64,000 nt of DNA from contig NZ_JAGIPH010000001.1 in assembly GCF_017877135.1 (NCBI RefSeq), positions 434,001 to 498,000 on the forward strand. Reading direction: 5' to 3'. The notes under the pieces were generated by a model, which did no database searches, was not told the DNA's origin, and saw nothing but the letters and a program-made list of their open reading frames with translations. The translations under genes were made by a program, and so were the position numbers. Positions 62,686-64,000 of the stretch are shown one piece after another (the first letter of the stretch is position 1; each line of letters opens with the position of its first letter). Origin of the DNA: Neorhizobium galegae (lineage in GTDB: Bacteria > Pseudomonadota > Alphaproteobacteria > Rhizobiales > Rhizobiaceae).

Positions 62686-62735
62686 GGGGGATTTTGGCGG
62701 TCGGGACTGAACGCGCACGGTTCGTCTTTGCCACC

Positions 62736-64000
62736 CTACCGCTTCAAGCTCCCCAAGATCCCGCGCACCAGTGCCCGGCCCACCTGGCTTGCAACGGAGC
62801 GGGCGGCACTTTTCATGGCGGCCTCTATGATGGTTTCGCGTTGAGAGCCGCCGCGTCGGGCGGGTGGGGTGCGGCGGTCGGGCTGTTCGTCGCCGGTGTC
62901 GAAGCCGGGCAGTTTCCAGCGGCTGGCGGCGCTCTCGTCTTTCGCCGGCGCCTCCTCGCCGGTGGCGCTGCCGGAGCGCGTGGCTTTTCCCGCTCGCGCC
63001 GCCAGGATCTCGAAGGCCGATTCCCGGTCGAGGTCTTCGTCGTAGAGGCCGGCGACCGGGCTTTTGCCAAGGACTGCGGCGCGCTCAGTGTCCGTCAGCG
63101 GTCCGATGCGGGCCGATGGCGGGCGGATCAGCGTGCGGGCAACGATCGAGGGAGCGCCCTTGTCCTCGAGCGTCGAGACCAGCGCCTCGCCGGTACCAAG
63201 CGTGGTGATCACCTCTGCGGTTGAAAAATCCGGATTGGCGCGAAACGTCTCGGCCGCCGTCTTCACCGCCTTCTGCTCGCGCGGCGTATAGGCGCGCAGC
63301 GCATGCTGCACGCGGTTACCGAGCTGCGCCAGCACGGTTTCGGGCACATCGAGCGGGTTTTGCGTGATGAAATAGACGCCGACGCCTTTGGAGCGGATGA
63401 GGCGCACCACCTGTTCCACCCGCTCCAGGAGCACCTTCGGCGCCTCGGAAAACAAAAGATGCGCCTCGTCGAAGAAGAAGACGAGCCGCGGTTTTTCCGG
63501 ATCGCCCACCTCCGGCAGTTCCTCGAAGAGTTCCGACAAAAGCCAGAGCAGGAAGGTGGCATAGAGCCTCGGGTTCATCATCAGCCTGTCGGCCGCAAGC
63601 ACGGAGACTACGCCGCGCCCATCGGGCGCCACGCGCATGATATCCTCGATCCTCAGGGCCGGTTCGCCAAAAAACTGCTGGGCGCCCTGCTGTTCCAGGA
63701 CGAGCAGCCCGCGCTGCAGCGAGCCGATCGAGGCTTTCGAGACGAAGCCGAAGCGCGCGGAAATCTCCGACGCCTGTTCGGCCATATAAGAGAGCAGCGC
63801 CTGCAGGTCCTTCAGGTCCATCAGCGGCAGGCCACCCTCGTCGGCAATCTTGAAGGCGATGTTGAGGACGCCCTCCTGCGCCTCGCTGGCATCCATCAGG
63901 CGCGCCAGCAGCAGCGGCCCCATTTCGGCGACGGTCGAGCGGACGCGGTGGCCCTTTTCGCCGTAGAGATCCCAGAAGATCACCGGAAATGCGGCATTGT
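62736..64000 (-). CDS. HerA-like helicase/ATPase, DUF853 (YjgR) family, C-terminal part
   Basis: At least 420 residues; the frame is still open at the right edge (upstream residues read NAAFPV before IFWDLYGEKGHRVRSTVAEM). Visible are RLVFFFDEAHLLFSEAPKVL (Walker B, DEAH-like), LIRSKGVGVYFITQNPLDVP (sensor) and NRVQHALRAYTPREQKAVKT, as in DUF853 proteins. The Walker A motif lies beyond the window. A flexible tail ends in RGILGSLKR. It converges on the PhnA gene. Confidence 0.9.
   Translation of the reverse strand, partial: NAAFPVIFWDLYGEKGHRVRSTVAEMGPLLLARLMDASEAQEGVLNIAFKIADEGGLPLMDLKDLQALLSYMAEQASEISARFGFVSKASIGSLQRGLLVLEQQGAQQFFGEPALRIEDIMRVAPDGRGVVSVLAADRLMMNPRLYATFLLWLLSELFEELPEVGDPEKPRLVFFFDEAHLLFSEAPKVLLERVEQVVRLIRSKGVGVYFITQNPLDVPETVLAQLGNRVQHALRAYTPREQKAVKTAAETFRANPDFSTAEVITTLGTGEALVSTLEDKGAPSIVARTLIRPPSARIGPLTDTERAAVLGKSPVAGLYDEDLDRESAFEILAARAGKATRSGSATGEEAPAKDESAASRWKLPGFDTGDEQPDRRTPPARRGGSQRETIIEAAMKSAARSVASQVGRALVRGILGSLKR

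Overview
The window looks like chromosomal DNA from a Rhizobiaceae-type alphaproteobacterium (Rhizobium/Agrobacterium relatives). It is GC-rich and carries several lineage-typical genes: a MucR/Ros regulator, an overlapping pair made of a DnaA-domain-IV protein and a DUF6456 protein, DUF1491, DUF5330 and DUF2336 proteins, a Pha/Mrp antiporter operon, a DmeRF metal-efflux pair, and RIME-like palindromic intergenic repeats. No rRNA, tRNA, transposase, prophage or CRISPR array was recognised.

Layout. 1-4.4 kb: the start of a heavy-metal P-type ATPase cut by the window edge, a membrane-anchored methyltransferase, and an NAD-dependent epimerase embedded in a long array of about 262-bp units built from inverted two-hairpin modules, then a YcgN-family protein. 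4.5-9.3 kb: a class A PBP, a BrnT/BrnA toxin-antitoxin pair, an orphan HigA-like antitoxin, a DUF1214/DUF1254 pair and a small ORF. 10-18.6 kb: DUF2336, DUF1491, a small CxxC protein, a peptidoglycan-binding protein overlapping a PAS histidine kinase, DUF5330, SufE, the DUF6456/DnaA-IV pair, MucR. 19-25 kb: the complete seven-gene mrp/pha operon (A to G) on the minus strand. 25-31 kb: MsrB, a ParDE pair, an acetyltransferase, hemolysin III, UspA, a CatE-like VOC enzyme, an AI-2E-family permease, DUF930. 31-37 kb: a membrane protein, oligopeptidase B, a 7TM-PAS-GGDEF cyclase.

37-44 kb is a metal-handling neighbourhood: dmeF and its RcnR/CsoR-type repressor dmeR, a second CDF transporter with a divergent MerR regulator and a classic 19-bp-spacer promoter, a second ParDE pair, a GNAT, a PfpI-family protein, and cbtB-cbtA plus a coupled small gene under a cobalamin riboswitch. 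43.8-49.3 kb: two c-type cytochromes, a metallophosphoesterase, one AT-rich orphan membrane protein, Fe-type superoxide dismutase and a branched-chain aminotransferase. 49-56.7 kb: phospholipase D, ExoD, a LysR/MFS divergent pair, two aldo/keto reductases, a YqaA-family protein. 56.9-57.7 kb: a second palindromic array of about 151-bp units framed by perfect 20-bp inverted repeats. 57.7-64 kb: OhrR/Ohr, an Xre/RES toxin-antitoxin pair, MarR/DUF899, a two-domain VOC protein, PhnA-family protein and the C-terminal part of a HerA-like DUF853 ATPase that runs off the right edge.

The main themes are stress and metal homeostasis (antiporter, CDF pumps, CbtAB, SOD, MsrB, Ohr), a high density of type II toxin-antitoxin loci (four pairs plus one orphan antitoxin in 64 kb), and two related families of palindromic intergenic arrays. 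The arrays share a hairpin whose stem differs by compensatory base changes between copies. They are the least explained structure here. All product calls come from reading translated sequence by eye; no database search was run.
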